This document shows positions 28,955 to 38,715 of a stretch of DNA of 64,000 nt, piece after piece; the stretch's first letter is position 1, and every line of letters starts with the position of its first letter. Location: NCBI RefSeq assembly GCF_025200925.1, contig NZ_CP104174.1, positions 1,612,001-1,676,000 of the forward strand, given 5' to 3'. The DNA is from Bradyrhizobium sp. CB1015. Its GTDB lineage: Bacteria > Pseudomonadota > Alphaproteobacteria > Rhizobiales > Xanthobacteraceae. The translations under genes were made by a program, and so were the position numbers. Below the pieces are notes generated by a model that worked only from the letters and a program-made list of their open reading frames with translations, searched no databases and was not told where the DNA came from.

Positions 28955-29878
28955 TTACGCCACTGTTGCTTGCTGCTGTCGTGGCTGTGGGGATGTGGGC
29001 AACGCGCAGCGTTGTCCAAGCTTCTCGCTTGCGAGAAGCGTCATGTCCACAGCCTCTTCGCCGAATGCGCCGGTGACACCTGCCCGCCAGACCGCCATCG
29101 GCGCGCGGTTTTCCAGCGCCTGATGGGGACGCCGGCCATTGTAAAAGGCGAAGTATCTGCCGATCGAGGCGCGGGCGTCGGACACGGTGTCGTAGGCGCG
29201 CAGATAGACCTCTTCGTATTTGACGCTGCGCCACAGCCGCTCGACGAACACGTTGTCGCGCCAGGCGCCCCGGCCGTCCATGCTGATGGCGATGCCATGC
29301 CTGGCGAGCACGCCGGTGAACGTGGAGCCCGTGAACTGCGAGCCCTGGTCGGTGTTGAAGATGTCCGGCTTGCCGTGGCGAGCGAGAGCGTCCTCCAGCG
29401 TCTCGACGCAAAATGCGGCTTCGATCGTGATCGAGACGCGCCACGACAGCACCCGGCGGCTGAACCAGTCGAGCACCACCGCGAGATAGATGAAGCCGCG
29501 CGCCATCGGGATGTAGGTGATGTCCATCGCCCAGACCTGGTTCGGGCGTGTGATCTCCATCCCGCGCAGCAGATACGGATAGATCTTGGGCCCGGGTTCG
29601 GGCTTGGTGGTACGCGGCCGGCGGTAAAGCGCCTCTATCCTCATCCGCCGCAGCAGCGTTTTGACATGCCGGCGGCCGATCTTGCACGCCTCGGCAGCCA
29701 ACAGGTCTCGCAACATTCGCGAACCGGCGAAGGGAAACTCCAAATGCAGCCGGTCAAGCCGTTGCATGATCGCGAGGTCGGCGGGCGATACCGGACGTGG
29801 TAGATAATAGACACTGCCACGGCTGATCTTCAAAACTTCCGCCTGTTTCGTGATCGGCAGGTCATCACGGTCGATCAT
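28955..29878 (-). CDS. IS3 transposase OrfB
   Basis: This intact frame of 307 residues from ATG 29878 begins MIDRDDLPITKQAEVLKISR. It has the HTH segment ADLAIMQRLDRLHLEFPFAG and an rve core with VWAMDITYIPMARGFIYLAV, FNTDQGSQFTGSTFTGVLAR and [20 protein letters not shown] carrying the DDE residues. The C-terminus ENRAPMAVWRAGVTGAFGEE is shared with element A. In IS3 biology it would be fused to OrfA by frameshifting; here orfA is split by the IS110 insertion, so transposition in cis is unlikely. Confidence 0.85.
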   Translation of the reverse strand: MIDRDDLPITKQAEVLKISRGSVYYLPRPVSPADLAIMQRLDRLHLEFPFAGSRMLRDLLAAEACKIGRRHVKTLLRRMRIEALYRRPRTTKPEPGPKIYPYLLRGMEITRPNQVWAMDITYIPMARGFIYLAVVLDWFSRRVLSWRVSITIEAAFCVETLEDALARHGKPDIFNTDQGSQFTGSTFTGVLARHGIAISMDGRGAWRDNVFVERLWRSVKYEEVYLRAYDTVSDARASIGRYFAFYNGRRPHQALENRAPMAVWRAGVTGAFGEEAVDMTLLASEKLGQRCALPTSPQPRQQQATVA

Positions 29879-29934
29879 CGCTTTGCGCTCAGCAGGCCGG
29901 CTTTGCTGAGCGCGCCTTCTAAAAAACTGAGCGC

Positions 29935-31537
29935 GGCGCTGCGCGCCCCCTGTGGGATAGAAACGGCTAACCGCTAGACTGCGGCCGGAAGGGAGCGGCC
30001 GATACGATTTTGGTGGCACGTGAGCCCGTCAAAAAACCTGGTCCATGGGCTGTTGCGCACTTGAGAGTGGTGACGCCATCTCGGCGATCCCGTTTAGGAA
30101 TTTGAATGAATTGCGCAGCCCAGCCCTTCCGCCGGAGTCAGAAGGAGCTACAGATGAATCCCAAAAGATCGAAGTCGAAGGACGGCGGTAAGATGCCGAT
30201 GGTGCACCCGAACGCGGCTGCCATCGACGTTGGCGCCACCATGCATATGGCGGCCGTCAGGGCAGATCGCGCACCGGAGCCAGTCCACAGTTTCGGTACC
30301 TTCACGGCCGATCTGCATCGGCTGGTCGACTGGTTTACGGAATGCGGCGTCGAGACCGTCGTCATGGAATCGACCAGCGTCTACTGGATTCCGATTTTCG
30401 AGCTTCTCGATGCCCGGGGATTTACCGTGTTTCTTGTCCAACGCGCGCGATGCCAAGCACGTGCCGGGGCGTAAGACCGATGTCAGCGATGCGCAATGGC
30501 TGCAGCGGCTCCATTCATTCTGGTTGCTGCGGGCCAGCTTTCAGCCCAAAGGGCAGATTGCCGAACTGCGAGCCTACGTGCGTCAGCGCGAGCGTCGGCT
30601 GGAGTACGCGGCCTCACACATCCAGCATATGCAGAAGGCCTTGACGGAGATGAATCTTCAGCTCCACCACGTCGTCGCCGACATCACCGGCGCGACTGGC
30701 CTGCGTATCATACGCGCGATCCTTGCCGGCGAGCGCGATCCCGAGGCGTTGGCGTGCTTGCGCCACTACAGTTGCCACTCCAGTGCCGAGACGATTGCGA
30801 AGGCGCTCACCGGGAGCTACCGCGCCGAGCATCTGTTTGCGCTCGAGCAGGCACTTGCGCTTTACGACACCTACCACGAGAAGGCATCTGCCTGCGACGC
30901 CCGGATCGAAGCCGTGTTGAAGGAACTGAGCAACCATCGCGGTCGTGGCCATGGACCAGCACCGCGGGCATCGCTGCGTCGGAATCGAACCGATCAGGCG
31001 AACGCTCTAGCTTTCGACGTCCGCGAGGCGCTGTTCGCGTTGCTGGGAAAAGACATCACCACCATCGACGGCCGCGGTCCTTACCTCTCGCTGAAGCTGA
31101 TCGCTGAATGCGTTGACGACCTCTCCTCGTGGCCAAGTGCAAAGCATTTTACCTCCTGGCTGGGACTGGCGCCGAGCAACAAGGTCTCCGCGGCAAAAGG
31201 CTCTCGTCCCGAACACCCCGATCCGGCGGCCGGGCGGCGGCGCTTCTGCGCCTTGCTGCCGTCACCGTCGGACGCACCGATACTGCGCTCGGCGCCTTTT
31301 ACAGTCGACTTTCATCGCGCGTCGGCAAGGCCAAGGCCGTGACCGCCACGGCCCGCAAGATCGCAGTTCTGTTCTACAATGCTGTGCGATACGGAATGGA
31401 CTATGTCGATCCCGGGGCCTCGTCATACGAGACGCGCTACCGGACGCGAGTGGTCAACAATTTGCATCGGCGTGCCAAGGCATTCGGCTTCTTCTCCAGC
31501 CGTTCGAGCCGAACGTCGGCGATGCCGTTTCTTAGGA
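29935..31537 (+). mobile_element. IS110-family element inserted in IS3 orfA
   Basis: Boundaries are set by where the IS3 orfA sequence stops (about 29935) and resumes (about 31537). The transposase gene is on the plus strand. About 200 bases precede it, as is common for IS110 elements, which carry a non-coding end region (encoding a bridge RNA in characterised members). Inverted repeats were not seen. Confidence 0.65.
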
Positions 31538-31538
31538 A
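30154..31538 (+). pseudogene. IS110-family transposase, frameshifted
   Basis: ATG 30154 has AAGGAGCTACAG before it. The DEDD domain reads NAAAIDVGATMHMAAVRADR, ETVVMESTSVYWIPIFELLD, then after a frameshift near 30450 AKHVPGRKTDVSDAQWLQRL. The middle is helical (LRAYVRQRERRLEYAASHIQ) and the C-terminal domain has YLSLKLIAECVDDLSSWPSA and FTSWLGLAPSNKVSAAKGSR. A second shift near 31190 leads to TDTALGAFYSRLSSRVGKAK and KIAVLFYNAVRYGMDYVDPG. Two shifts make it non-functional unless sequencing error is involved. Confidence 0.8.
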
Positions 31539-31795
31539 TCGTTCTCAAGCGTCAGCTCCCCGATCTTGGCGTGCAGCGTTTTCACGTCCACCGCGGGCTC
31601 GCTCGTTCTGTTGGCGCCAGGACCAAAGACCTCGGCCGCCGCTCCCTGAAGCTGGGACTTCCACTGCGTGATCTGGTTCGGGTGTACGTCGAAATGCTCA
31701 GCCAGCTGGGCCAGCGTCATCTCGCCCTTGATCGCCGCTAACGCCACCTTGGCCTTGAATGCCGGTGCGTGCTGCCGGCGGGCTCGTTTGCTCAT
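31532..31795 (-). pseudogene. IS3 OrfA, 3' part displaced by IS110
   Basis: From ATG 31795: MSKRARRQHAPAFKAKVALA, AIKGEMTLAQLAEHFDVHPN, QITQWKSQLQGAAAEVFGPG and TLHAKIGELTLEND. The rest of the protein (FLEGALSKAGLLSAKR) is found 1.6 kb away at about 29890-29935, on the far side of the IS110 insertion. Confidence 0.85.
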
Positions 31796-32015
31796 CGTCT
31801 CTCCTGATTCGCGGGACAATCTTGCCCGCCGTCAGGCAGAAACTCCACTTATCGCCCTGTCCAGATTTCCGGAGCCAGCTCACTCCGTCCGCATTCTCGA
31901 GGACGGAACGATGCCCCGGCCCATCAGGCGCGGCGGTGTGGTTCTGTGGGACATGCGACTGATCGACCGAGCGTTCGAAGTCCTCTCAGGCGATGCGGAA
32001 GGCGCGACCCTTGGG

Positions 32016-32345
32016 CTAGTGTGAGCCTAACGCGGCAATAGCCCGCTTGGCGACCAGCCTTTGCTCCGCAGCCTTCGTGTACCGTTACAGCTCTTTCAAG
32101 CTGTCGTGCCCGGTTATGCTGGCAATCACCTTCAAGGATAAGCCCAGCTCGGCCAGTCGACGCGCTGCCGCGAAGCGCAAGGTGTGGGGACTGCATTGTG
32201 TTGTGATTCCAGCTGCTTTGCCCCAGGCCGAAAACTTGCCGGTGAACGACTTATCGCTATAAGGCTTTCCGCGTTCAGTCAGGATGAATGCAGGCGCATC
32301 GGCAGCGATCTTGCAAGATCCTGTCCGAGGCCGTTGGTATTCCCA
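32016..32345 (-). pseudogene. Tyrosine recombinase C-terminal fragment
   Basis: The frame carries FILTERGKPYSDKSFTGKFS, WGKAAGITTQCSPHTLRFAA (HxLR box), ARRLAELGLSLKVIASITGH (His box) and, after an in-frame TAA at about 32090 where Glu is expected, RYTKAAEQRLVAKRAIAALG with the catalytic Tyr. It stops at 32016. The 5' side is fused at about 32330 to a group II intron reverse transcriptase fragment. Confidence 0.8.
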
Positions 32346-32580
32346 ACGGTCGCGTGCTGCCAGCTCCGCCTTTCGGTATGTCAACGCGCCGCACCGGAGG
32401 CGGAAAGTAGCTGCCCGAACTCATCCGATTCCAGATCCCATAGAGATTCTTACTCAGATCTCGGTCGAAGTCTTCGATCGACTGCCCGTCAACACCAGCT
32501 GCCCCTTGGTTAGCCTTCACGTGCTTATACGCCTCCCACACATCGCGTTTGGCAATACAAAACGGCTTGGCCTTACTCAT
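32330..32580 (-). pseudogene. Group II intron reverse transcriptase, N-terminal fragment
   Basis: MSKAKPFCIAKRDVWEAYKH at ATG 32580 continues as VKANQGAAGVDGQSIEDFDR, NRMSSGSYFPPPVRRVDIPK and GAGSTRPLGIPT, the first RT blocks. It breaks off at about 32330, where integrase sequence begins. The type differs from the intron at 20 kb, so at least two intron lineages visited this region. Confidence 0.85.
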
Positions 32581-33015
32581 GCCGATCATCCCCTTTCGGG
32601 TTGTCGACCGCGTAAAGCCGGATGACAACGCCCCTTCGGTGCAGTGCCATTACAGCGCCTTCGTCCCTAATACGGGCGTTTCCGCCCCTGTGCTCCGCAT
32701 CGGTACTCTGCTCCTTGCGGCGACGAGCCGCTTGGAGTCCTCCCTTCACATCGGAGCGACAGGTTCCTGTGTTCCTTGTCAAAGCCTGATCCGACGTCAC
32801 GCCACCTTCATGCCGGACGCCGGTTGGACAGTCGGCAGGCTCCCCCCAACCCTTGCTCGCGGGATAGACATCCTGATCCCGGTTTCGACGTCGATAGAAC
32901 ACGTTACGACACGTCATCAGCGGTTTACTTACGTTCGTCTCCTCGGATCTCACCTGACGGAGTTTCCTCCGCCTTTTCCTCCAACGCTCACTACTAGGGC
33001 TCTTTACCCTCGCAG
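32581..33015 (-). other. 5' RNA region of the fragmentary group II intron
   Basis: The 430 bases upstream of the RT start (minus strand) contain no gene and show intron-like features, such as GTTGTCATCCGGCTTTACGC and GGGGCGTTGTC just before the start codon. They probably correspond to intron domains I-III. The 5' splice end was not identified. Confidence 0.5.
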
Positions 33016-33087
33016 CTCGGAGCGGTTTGACGTCTACCCCTGCAGGTCGACTTCGGAGGGCCATCCTCCATCTCTGACAAAGCTTCG

Positions 33088-33411
33088 TCAGGATTCAGGC
33101 CGACGCCTGACTTCCACAGCACACGACGTCCTCGTGCTTGACGCTGCGCCACAGCCGCTCGATGAAGACGTTGTCCATCCAACGACCGCGGCCTCGCGTT
33201 CGCGAGCGTCCTCGCTCTCCCGCCCGACACCCGCCTCAAAGGCCCGGGCCGCCTGGTCCAGCAGCTGCTTCTTCCAGGCATAGATCTGGTTCGGGTGAAC
33301 CTCGTAGCGCTGGGCCAGATCGGCCACCGTCGCCTGCTCCCGCACGGCTTCCAGTGCGATCTTTGCCTTCAATGCCGCGTCGATCTTGCGTCTCGTCTTC
33401 GTCGTCATCAT
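33088..33411 (-). pseudogene. IS3 OrfA fused to an OrfB piece by internal deletion
   Basis: OrfA starts [60 protein letters not shown]. Near 33190 it jumps into the OrfB region ([18 protein letters not shown] in the adjacent frame). The outer end GTGAAATGGATCCCGATTTT at about 33480 is intact. This is a deletion derivative of an IS3 element, about 400 bases long. Confidence 0.8.
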
Positions 33412-33732
33412 CCGCTCCGTTTATTAGACGGAGCCGCCCCTTCCAACTAAGCACGTGGTCCCAAAATCGGGATCCATTTCACACCATCGCCCGGGGCCAA
33501 TTCGTTGGTGTGATTTGTGAAAGGTGCCCAATTGGGACACCACCCCGGTTTGATCGCTGCATTGCCTCGCCCCCGCCGCACACAGATCCATGCCGATGAT
33601 GGTCGCCCCTCAAGATTGCGCAACATCAACTCTTTTTTCTGAGGAGTTGCCTTTGCGGGTCGAGCCTCGCTAAATCTGCAGCACCGGCGCGAGCTACTGC
33701 GGCTTCCAATCCAGCAACAAAGGAAACCTGAT

Positions 33733-34101
33733 ATGATCCCTGTTGAAGAGGCCTTTATTCGAGCGATAACGTTGCTTGACGGTCCAAAACCGACCGAGCA
33801 ACGGGCTCAAATCGTCGCCCACCTGGATACTATTATAGACTATGCACGCGACGATGCCGAGGAGCGCCTAGCCCATAGCTTCAAAGCGGTGGCCCTGAAC
33901 CATCTCGACAGTATCGGTCGAGATACGTCGACTATTGTTAAGGAAAAAATGGAGCTGGCCCTGATCGCCACCGAAGAATTGATTCTAGCTATCGTCGAGC
34001 GCAACCGGCGGGGAATAAGATCCGAGCGATGTCCATGCAGGAACTTTGCAACCGGGCAATACGCCGGCCGGTTGTCGCGATCAGCTAAGCATGAGCGATG
34101 A
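33733..34101 (+). CDS. Conserved-looking hypothetical protein
   Basis: ATG 33733 follows AAAGGAAACC. The first 95 residues look like a compact helical protein: MIPVEEAFIRAITLLDGPKP, QIVAHLDTIIDYARDDAEER, LAHSFKAVALNHLDSIGRDT and VKEKMELALIATEELILAIV. No domain is recognised. The last 25 residues (RSERCPCRNFATGQ onward) look like read-through into non-coding sequence, so the C-terminus may be altered. Confidence 0.5.
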   Translation: MIPVEEAFIRAITLLDGPKPTEQRAQIVAHLDTIIDYARDDAEERLAHSFKAVALNHLDSIGRDTSTIVKEKMELALIATEELILAIVERNRRGIRSERCPCRNFATGQYAGRLSRSAKHER

Positions 34102-34201
34102 CTACCTCCACCAAAGACATGCACGCAGCGCCATCGGACCAAGCAATAACCTTCAAAGTCACGGCCGGCGCGTGACTGGAAGCCCTTCGGTCGAGGAGTT
34201 C

Positions 34202-34483
34202 ATGGTCTACTTGTTCGAGCCCGACGGGAATGTAGTGCACTGCGTAAGGCTGATTTGCGCTGATGAGGAAGCGGCTAAGCAGCGAGCACAGCAATTAGCC
34301 GAGACCAATAGGGTCGAGCTTTGGCGGCTCACTCGCAAGCTCGCAAGATCGCGAGCTATCCGTCACGCGCGAACTGAGGCGCTTGGTTTGCGAAATCCTC
34401 GCTCTTACCCTTTGCCATGGCGTTTGTCCCTCACACACACGATCCCGGTCTCCCGGCGCCGGCGCTTCAGGTCTTCCTGGTAA
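34202..34483 (+). CDS. Small hypothetical protein
   Basis: The core MVYLFEPDGNVVHCVRLICA, DEEAAKQRAQQLAETNRVEL and WRLTRKLARS has a pattern I associate with small rhizobial hypothetical proteins of about 70 residues (YLlD.dGhiv...eAk..A...ELW). ATG 34202 gives this core at the N-terminus. Residues after about 65 are probably an extension caused by a lost stop codon. Function unknown. Confidence 0.45.
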   Translation: MVYLFEPDGNVVHCVRLICADEEAAKQRAQQLAETNRVELWRLTRKLARSRAIRHARTEALGLRNPRSYPLPWRLSLTHTIPVSRRRRFRSSW

Positions 34484-34605
34484 AAATTCACCGCCAGATG
34501 GATCATCCTTCCGGCGACCGCGATCGGATCGTTGATATCTAGGAGGACGGCGTTCTCATCATCTGGTTCATCTGGTGCCATCGCGCGGCCCAACCTGCGC
34601 ACCAA
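34405..34605 (-). CDS. Small hypothetical protein, doubtful
   Basis: The frame contains APDEPDDENAVLLDINDPIA, VAGRMIHLAVNFYQEDLKRR and RRETGIVCVRDKRHG, a composition typical of a real small protein. It overlaps the tail of the gene on the other strand, which looks artificial. An ATG at about 34581 (MAPDEPDDEN) is a better start than 34605. No domain is known to me. Confidence 0.35.
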   Translation of the reverse strand: MVRRLGRAMAPDEPDDENAVLLDINDPIAVAGRMIHLAVNFYQEDLKRRRRETGIVCVRDKRHGKG

Positions 34606-34664
34606 CCCAAAATTCAGCGAGTTGCGCGTTGAGGTCGTCGCAGATCTCTATCGGGCCGATCGGA

Positions 34665-34967
34665 TCAACATCGCCCATTTTCGAGAGACCAAGATACTGA
34701 GGAGGATCGCCACCTCCACAGACCACTTTCCATGGAAGGTGGCGGCGATCCCGATCGTCTCCGTATCCTTTCGGTGGCATCGACTACCGGAAGAAATACG
34801 CCGAGGGCCTCTGTCCCGAGGAGTCTCGCATCCACCGCCCGACCGAGCTGAGATGGATCGAGCGTGCCATCGGGCCGCGCCGCTAAACGCCCTTGGCGCA
34901 AGGCATATCTGACCGCACCTTCACTGCAGCCCTCCGCCCCTGCGAATTCCCTTCGGCTCAATCCCAT
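34665..34967 (-). CDS. HTH protein, phage DNA-packaging/regulator-like
   Basis: ATG 34967 has GGAGAAAACCGGAAG before it. The N-terminus MGLSRREFAGAEGCSEGAVR, YALRQGRLAARPDGTLDPSQ is a small winged-helix or HTH like those in Nu1-type phage proteins. After LG the frame becomes less protein-like, so a frameshift is likely there. Together with the terminase-like gene at 0.9 kb it points to scattered phage debris. Confidence 0.45.
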   Translation of the reverse strand: MGLSRREFAGAEGCSEGAVRYALRQGRLAARPDGTLDPSQLGRAVDARLLGTEALGVFLPVVDATERIRRRSGSPPPSMESGLWRWRSSSVSWSLENGRC

Positions 34968-35115
34968 CTTCCGGTTTTCTCCATGTCTGCGTAATTGCGC
35001 GGGTGCGTAAAGAGTTTCAGAGTCTGTCGCTAGAGAGCTCGAGCGCTTCGTTTCCCCGCACTGCGCCGGTGTTAGGGAGGACCGGGTAAAGTGACCCTCG
35101 GAACTGTTGCGGGGG

Positions 35116-36040
35116 GATGTCCCGATCAATGTTGAACTACGTCGGGCCGGCATTTCCGAAACGACTGTTATGCGGCCCTCGTGACGTGGGCAACGGGCTT
35201 GATCGTCATGCGATCGTGGTGAGTTTGAAGGGCTGCACCCAGAATCGCCAATTGCTTACGTGCCTTCAATCGTCGGAAGCCCTTGTTGGCCTCGATCATG
35301 CCGGCCGCGACCCATCCTAAGGCCATACCGGCACCCCGCCAGCGTTTGACGTTGCGCGTGACGCGGCGAATGGTGCCCATCATGTTCTCGGCGATGGACG
35401 AAGCTCCTTCGGCAGCTTCAACCGGACGACGGTCAGGATTTCGTCGAGGCCTTCGATGATGCTCGCCGCGACGCCGGGCCATTGCTGGTCGCGACGACGC
35501 GCGAGATTGCGGATCACTTTTTCAGCCTGCGGCGTCATCGACCTCCAAGGCTTGGCGCAGCACCCGACGGGTGGCCGCATGATGCTGTTTCGGGAGGCGT
35601 TCCATGATGTTGCGCGCCTTGTGAATCTGGCAGCGCTGGATCGGGGCGGCCGAACCAAAGGTGGTTGCGGATCGCCTTCGACAACGCCTTCGCGCCATCG
35701 ACGATGAGATGAACAGCCTTAGCACTGTCGGGGCGAGCCCGCGCAGACTAAATTGTCCAGCAGGGCCTGAACCGTTGCCGCATTCTCGGTCGACCCTTCC
35801 ACCAGCGCCAGCGGATGCTTGTTGCGTTCGCCGTCAACCCTGATCGCGGCGACCAGCACGAGATCGTCGCCGAGATGCAGCCCATCGATTTGGACCACCA
35901 GAAGGTCGAGCGCGGACAGATCGGCAGCCATGAAGTCGGCCAGCCGCGCCGCCGACAGCGCGACGAACCTCCGCGAAGCCGCCGATTTCGAAATCCCCGA
36001 TCCGGGTGGTGCTGATCTGAGGCCGGCAAACTGGACCATT
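35116..36040 (-). pseudogene. IS256-type transposase fragment with one IS end
   Basis: The left boundary GGGGATGTCCCGATCAATGT matches the end of the 9.6-kb copy, in the orientation expected for the distal end of a minus-strand element. The core reads LLVVQIDGLHLGDDLVLVAA, HPLALVEGSTENAATVQALL, IQRCQIHKARNIMERLPKQH and ENMMGTIRRVTRNVKRWRGA in shifted frames. The N-terminal third is absent, cut at about 36040. Confidence 0.75.
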
Positions 36041-36095
36041 TTTGGCTAGAGAGTTCTCGCTGCCGAATCCCCTCGGCTGGGAGGAGCGGATACCG

Positions 36096-36878
36096 ATGAA
36101 GGCCTCAAAATTTTCGGACCCCGGGGCGGCTCCGGAGCTGCGGGATATCGGAGCGATCGTTGGCGCCGACTGGCGCCACGGCTCCAGGGCGGCTTCGGAC
36201 GTGTTGATCGACGTGTTGAGCAATATCAATCTGCTGTCAAACCAGTTCGGGCCAAGTCAGTTTGCGATCAATGGGGAGCGCTATTCCGCGACTGTCGGGC
36301 CGGAAGGCCCCATGGATGTTCGCCTGATCCATCACCCGCGCGCTGGCGGGATAAACGAAGCTGGTCCATCCCAGCCCCTCTATCGCCCCCCGCAGATCGT
36401 CAGGGCCGCGCCCCCCGACGAAGGTACAGTCGATCTTAGCTACTTGATTCGGGGCCGATGGGCGCACCGGGAGCGATTCCTGCCCGATTACCTTGTCCGC
36501 GCCCTCGAAGGCCCGCGCCTCATGCCCGAAGTCGGGCGCCCGACCTATTTCGAGATCCGTGGAGTGCCTTGCAGGGGCGAGTTGGTGGAAAGCGAGGGAC
36601 GCCAGCGCGTTCGGGCCTTCCGAATGCTCGCTGAAGAACACGTCCTTCTCGACGACTTCGCAGCCGTTCAGAGGCTCGGGGTTGTTCCCCAGGGCACAAT
36701 GATTACTCAGGGGCGCCGCATGGCTCCAGGCAAACAACAGGCCGTCAACTTGGAGGAGTCGGTGCCGGCGCCCCAGGTCTGGGGCGCCGAGACTTGGCTC
36801 CTCATCCCGACGACGCTACATATCGACGCCTTGGCCAACCAAGAACTGGCAAGGACCCCTGGCGTGAGTCGAGGCTGA
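36096..36878 (+). CDS. Unassigned 260-residue protein
   Basis: ATG 36096 follows GGGAGGAGCGGATACC, a strong ribosome-binding site, so this start is preferred over open codons further up that overlap the IS256 junction. The product is soluble with no signal peptide. It contains ASDVLIDVLSNINLLSNQFG, YSATVGPEGPMDVRLIHHPR, EGTVDLSYLIRGRWAHRERF and RAFRMLAEEHVLLDDFAAVQ. I do not recognise a family. The Pro/Gly-rich middle and its location 2 kb from a type III effector pseudogene would suit a secreted effector, but no tts box precedes it and this is only a guess. IS256 sequence replaced whatever lay upstream. Confidence 0.5.
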   Translation: MKASKFSDPGAAPELRDIGAIVGADWRHGSRAASDVLIDVLSNINLLSNQFGPSQFAINGERYSATVGPEGPMDVRLIHHPRAGGINEAGPSQPLYRPPQIVRAAPPDEGTVDLSYLIRGRWAHRERFLPDYLVRALEGPRLMPEVGRPTYFEIRGVPCRGELVESEGRQRVRAFRMLAEEHVLLDDFAAVQRLGVVPQGTMITQGRRMAPGKQQAVNLEESVPAPQVWGAETWLLIPTTLHIDALANQELARTPGVSRG

Positions 36879-37165
36879 ACTGCTTCAACTAGATGCAAAG
36901 CAGGAGCACGGTGATCGCGGTTCGGGCACGGGATCGAGCGGCAATTGCGAGTTTGATTTCGTTCGTTGGCCCACCGGTCGCGCCGTCTCCGAATGGTTCG
37001 AAATCGAGTGAGATTGACGGCCTGCCGGCGATTCCCTGCTAAACGCATCCCAGCAAGGGCTATTACGTCTGGCTCGTGCGGCAGCTCCCTTGCGCGCAGA
37101 GCAATGAGGCCGCCGCGGCGATCATGTCAGCGTGCCGCGCGTCCAATCCGCTTTGATTCCCTCGC

Positions 37166-38449
37166 TCAAGCCGCGTTCAGCGCCTGCGTGAGGTCCGCGA
37201 TCAGATCCGACGGGTTCTCGATCCCGATCGACAGCCGGATGGTGGAATCTAGCACGCCGATCTTTTGGCGAATGTCGGCGGGAACACCGGAATGGGTCAT
37301 CGTCGCCGGCAGGCTTGCGAGCGATTCCGTGCCGCCAAGGCTCACCGCCAGCTTGAGGATCTGCAGCGCGTTGAGGAATTTCACCGCCGCCTCCTTGCCG
37401 CCGACGATGTCGAACGAGAACGTCGAGCCCGCACCCAGGCATTGCCGCGCGAACACACGGCCGGACAGCGAGCCCTGCTCGTGGTGACCGAGGTAGTGCA
37501 CCCTGGCGACCTTCGGGTGGTCGCGCAGGAAGTCCGCCACGAGCCGCGCATTCGCATCGGCCTTCTCCATCCGCAGGCTGAGCGTCTCGAGCGAACGGTT
37601 GATCATCCAGCAGGAATGCGGATCGAGCTGGGTGCCGATGGCGCCGCGCAGCGCCTTGATACCTTTCATGATCGCCTTCGATCCGAGCGCAGCGCCCGCG
37701 ATCAGGTCGGAATGGCCGCCGACATATTTGGTCAGCGAATACAGCGACAGATCCGCGCCGTGCTCGATCGGTCGCTGAAACACCGGCCCGAGCAGCGTGT
37801 TGTCGCAGGCAATGACCGGCGTGTGTCCCTGAGCCTTGCCGATGGCTTCGGCGGTGCGGCGGATCATTGCGACGTCGACGAGGCCGTTGGTCGGATTGGC
37901 GGGCGTCTCGATCAGGATCATCGAAACCCGCCCCTTGCCCATGGCCTCCTCCGAGGCCTGCTTGACTGCCGTCTCGTCGATTCCGCTGGCAAAGCCGACG
38001 GCACCGATCGACAGACGCGCAAGCGTGTTCGTCAGCAGGGTCTCCGTCCCGCCATAGAGCGGCTGCGAGTGCAGGATGACATCGCCGGGGCGGACGAGGG
38101 CCAGGATCGTGGTTGCGATGGCCGCCATGCCAGATGAGAACAGCGCGCAACTCTCGGTGCGCTCGTAGATCGCGAGCCTGTCCTCGACGATCTCGCTGTT
38201 GGGATGATTGAAGCGCGAATAGACCAGGCCCGCGCCCATGCCCTCCGGCGGCTCGCGCCGGCCGGCGACGTAGTCGAAGAAGTCCTGGCCGTCTTCGGCG
38301 GTCTTGAACACGAAGGTCGAGGTCAGGAACACCGGCGGCTTGATGGCGCCCTCCGACAATTGCGGATCATAGCCATAGGTCAGCATCAGGGTTTCCGGAT
38401 GCAGCAGATGATTGCCGATATGGGTCTTGGACTGGAACGGTTTTACCAT
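37166..38449 (-). CDS. Cys/Met metabolism PLP-dependent enzyme (cystathionine gamma-synthase/methionine gamma-lyase family)
   Basis: The 427-residue protein has the complete fold-type I gamma-family layout: [20 protein letters not shown] (the YxR phosphate contact near residues 77-79), [40 protein letters not shown], the cofactor Asp in [20 protein letters not shown] (D216) and the Schiff-base lysine in [20 protein letters not shown] (K241). The C-terminus has [20 protein letters not shown]. It would catalyse gamma-elimination or gamma-replacement on sulfur amino acids (homocysteine, cystathionine or methionine); which one cannot be told from motifs alone. The frame is intact. ATG 38449 follows GAGGCAGCC. 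It lies alone, downstream of the effector pseudogene. Confidence 0.85.
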   Translation of the reverse strand: MVKPFQSKTHIGNHLLHPETLMLTYGYDPQLSEGAIKPPVFLTSTFVFKTAEDGQDFFDYVAGRREPPEGMGAGLVYSRFNHPNSEIVEDRLAIYERTESCALFSSGMAAIATTILALVRPGDVILHSQPLYGGTETLLTNTLARLSIGAVGFASGIDETAVKQASEEAMGKGRVSMILIETPANPTNGLVDVAMIRRTAEAIGKAQGHTPVIACDNTLLGPVFQRPIEHGADLSLYSLTKYVGGHSDLIAGAALGSKAIMKGIKALRGAIGTQLDPHSCWMINRSLETLSLRMEKADANARLVADFLRDHPKVARVHYLGHHEQGSLSGRVFARQCLGAGSTFSFDIVGGKEAAVKFLNALQILKLAVSLGGTESLASLPATMTHSGVPADIRQKIGVLDSTIRLSIGIENPSDLIADLTQALNAA

Positions 38450-38640
38450 GGCTGCCTCGCTGTTCTGATGCTTACCCGCGTTGCGGGCCGAATCGGTGGT
38501 ACACGGCGGTGGTCACAGAATCGAGCCCGGCCTTTTTGGGCTCCCTGTTTTACGGCGGTCTTCGCGCAGTTGCGGCATCGGGGAAGGGAGTCCGACTCTC
38601 GCCGCTACGTGCACGCATTTTAGCAGCTGACCTGAGCAAT

Positions 38641-38662
38641 GCGCCGGCGTCTAGGCCGGCGC
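38641..38662 (-). terminator. GC-rich hairpin between effector and PLP-enzyme genes
   Basis: GCGCCGGC and GCCGGCGC pair perfectly around a 6-base loop, 54 bases after the end of the NEL frame. No T-tract follows in either direction, so a terminator role is uncertain. Confidence 0.4.
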
Positions 38663-38715
38663 TCCGCAGCCCTGACGTACAGCGCTATGCCTCGTGCGAA
38701 CTAACAAAGGCTGCT

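Larger units (their letters stand above)
28918..31851 (-). mobile_element. IS3-family element B, split by an IS110 element
   Basis: The ends TAAGTGGAGCTTGCTGCC (28918) and, reading inward from 31851, TAAGTGGAGTTTCTGCC match closely. OrfA and orfB lie on the minus strand. An IS110-family element of about 1.6 kb lies inside orfA: one side ends at AKIGELTLEND and the other resumes with FLEGALSKAGLLSAKR. Confidence 0.85.
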
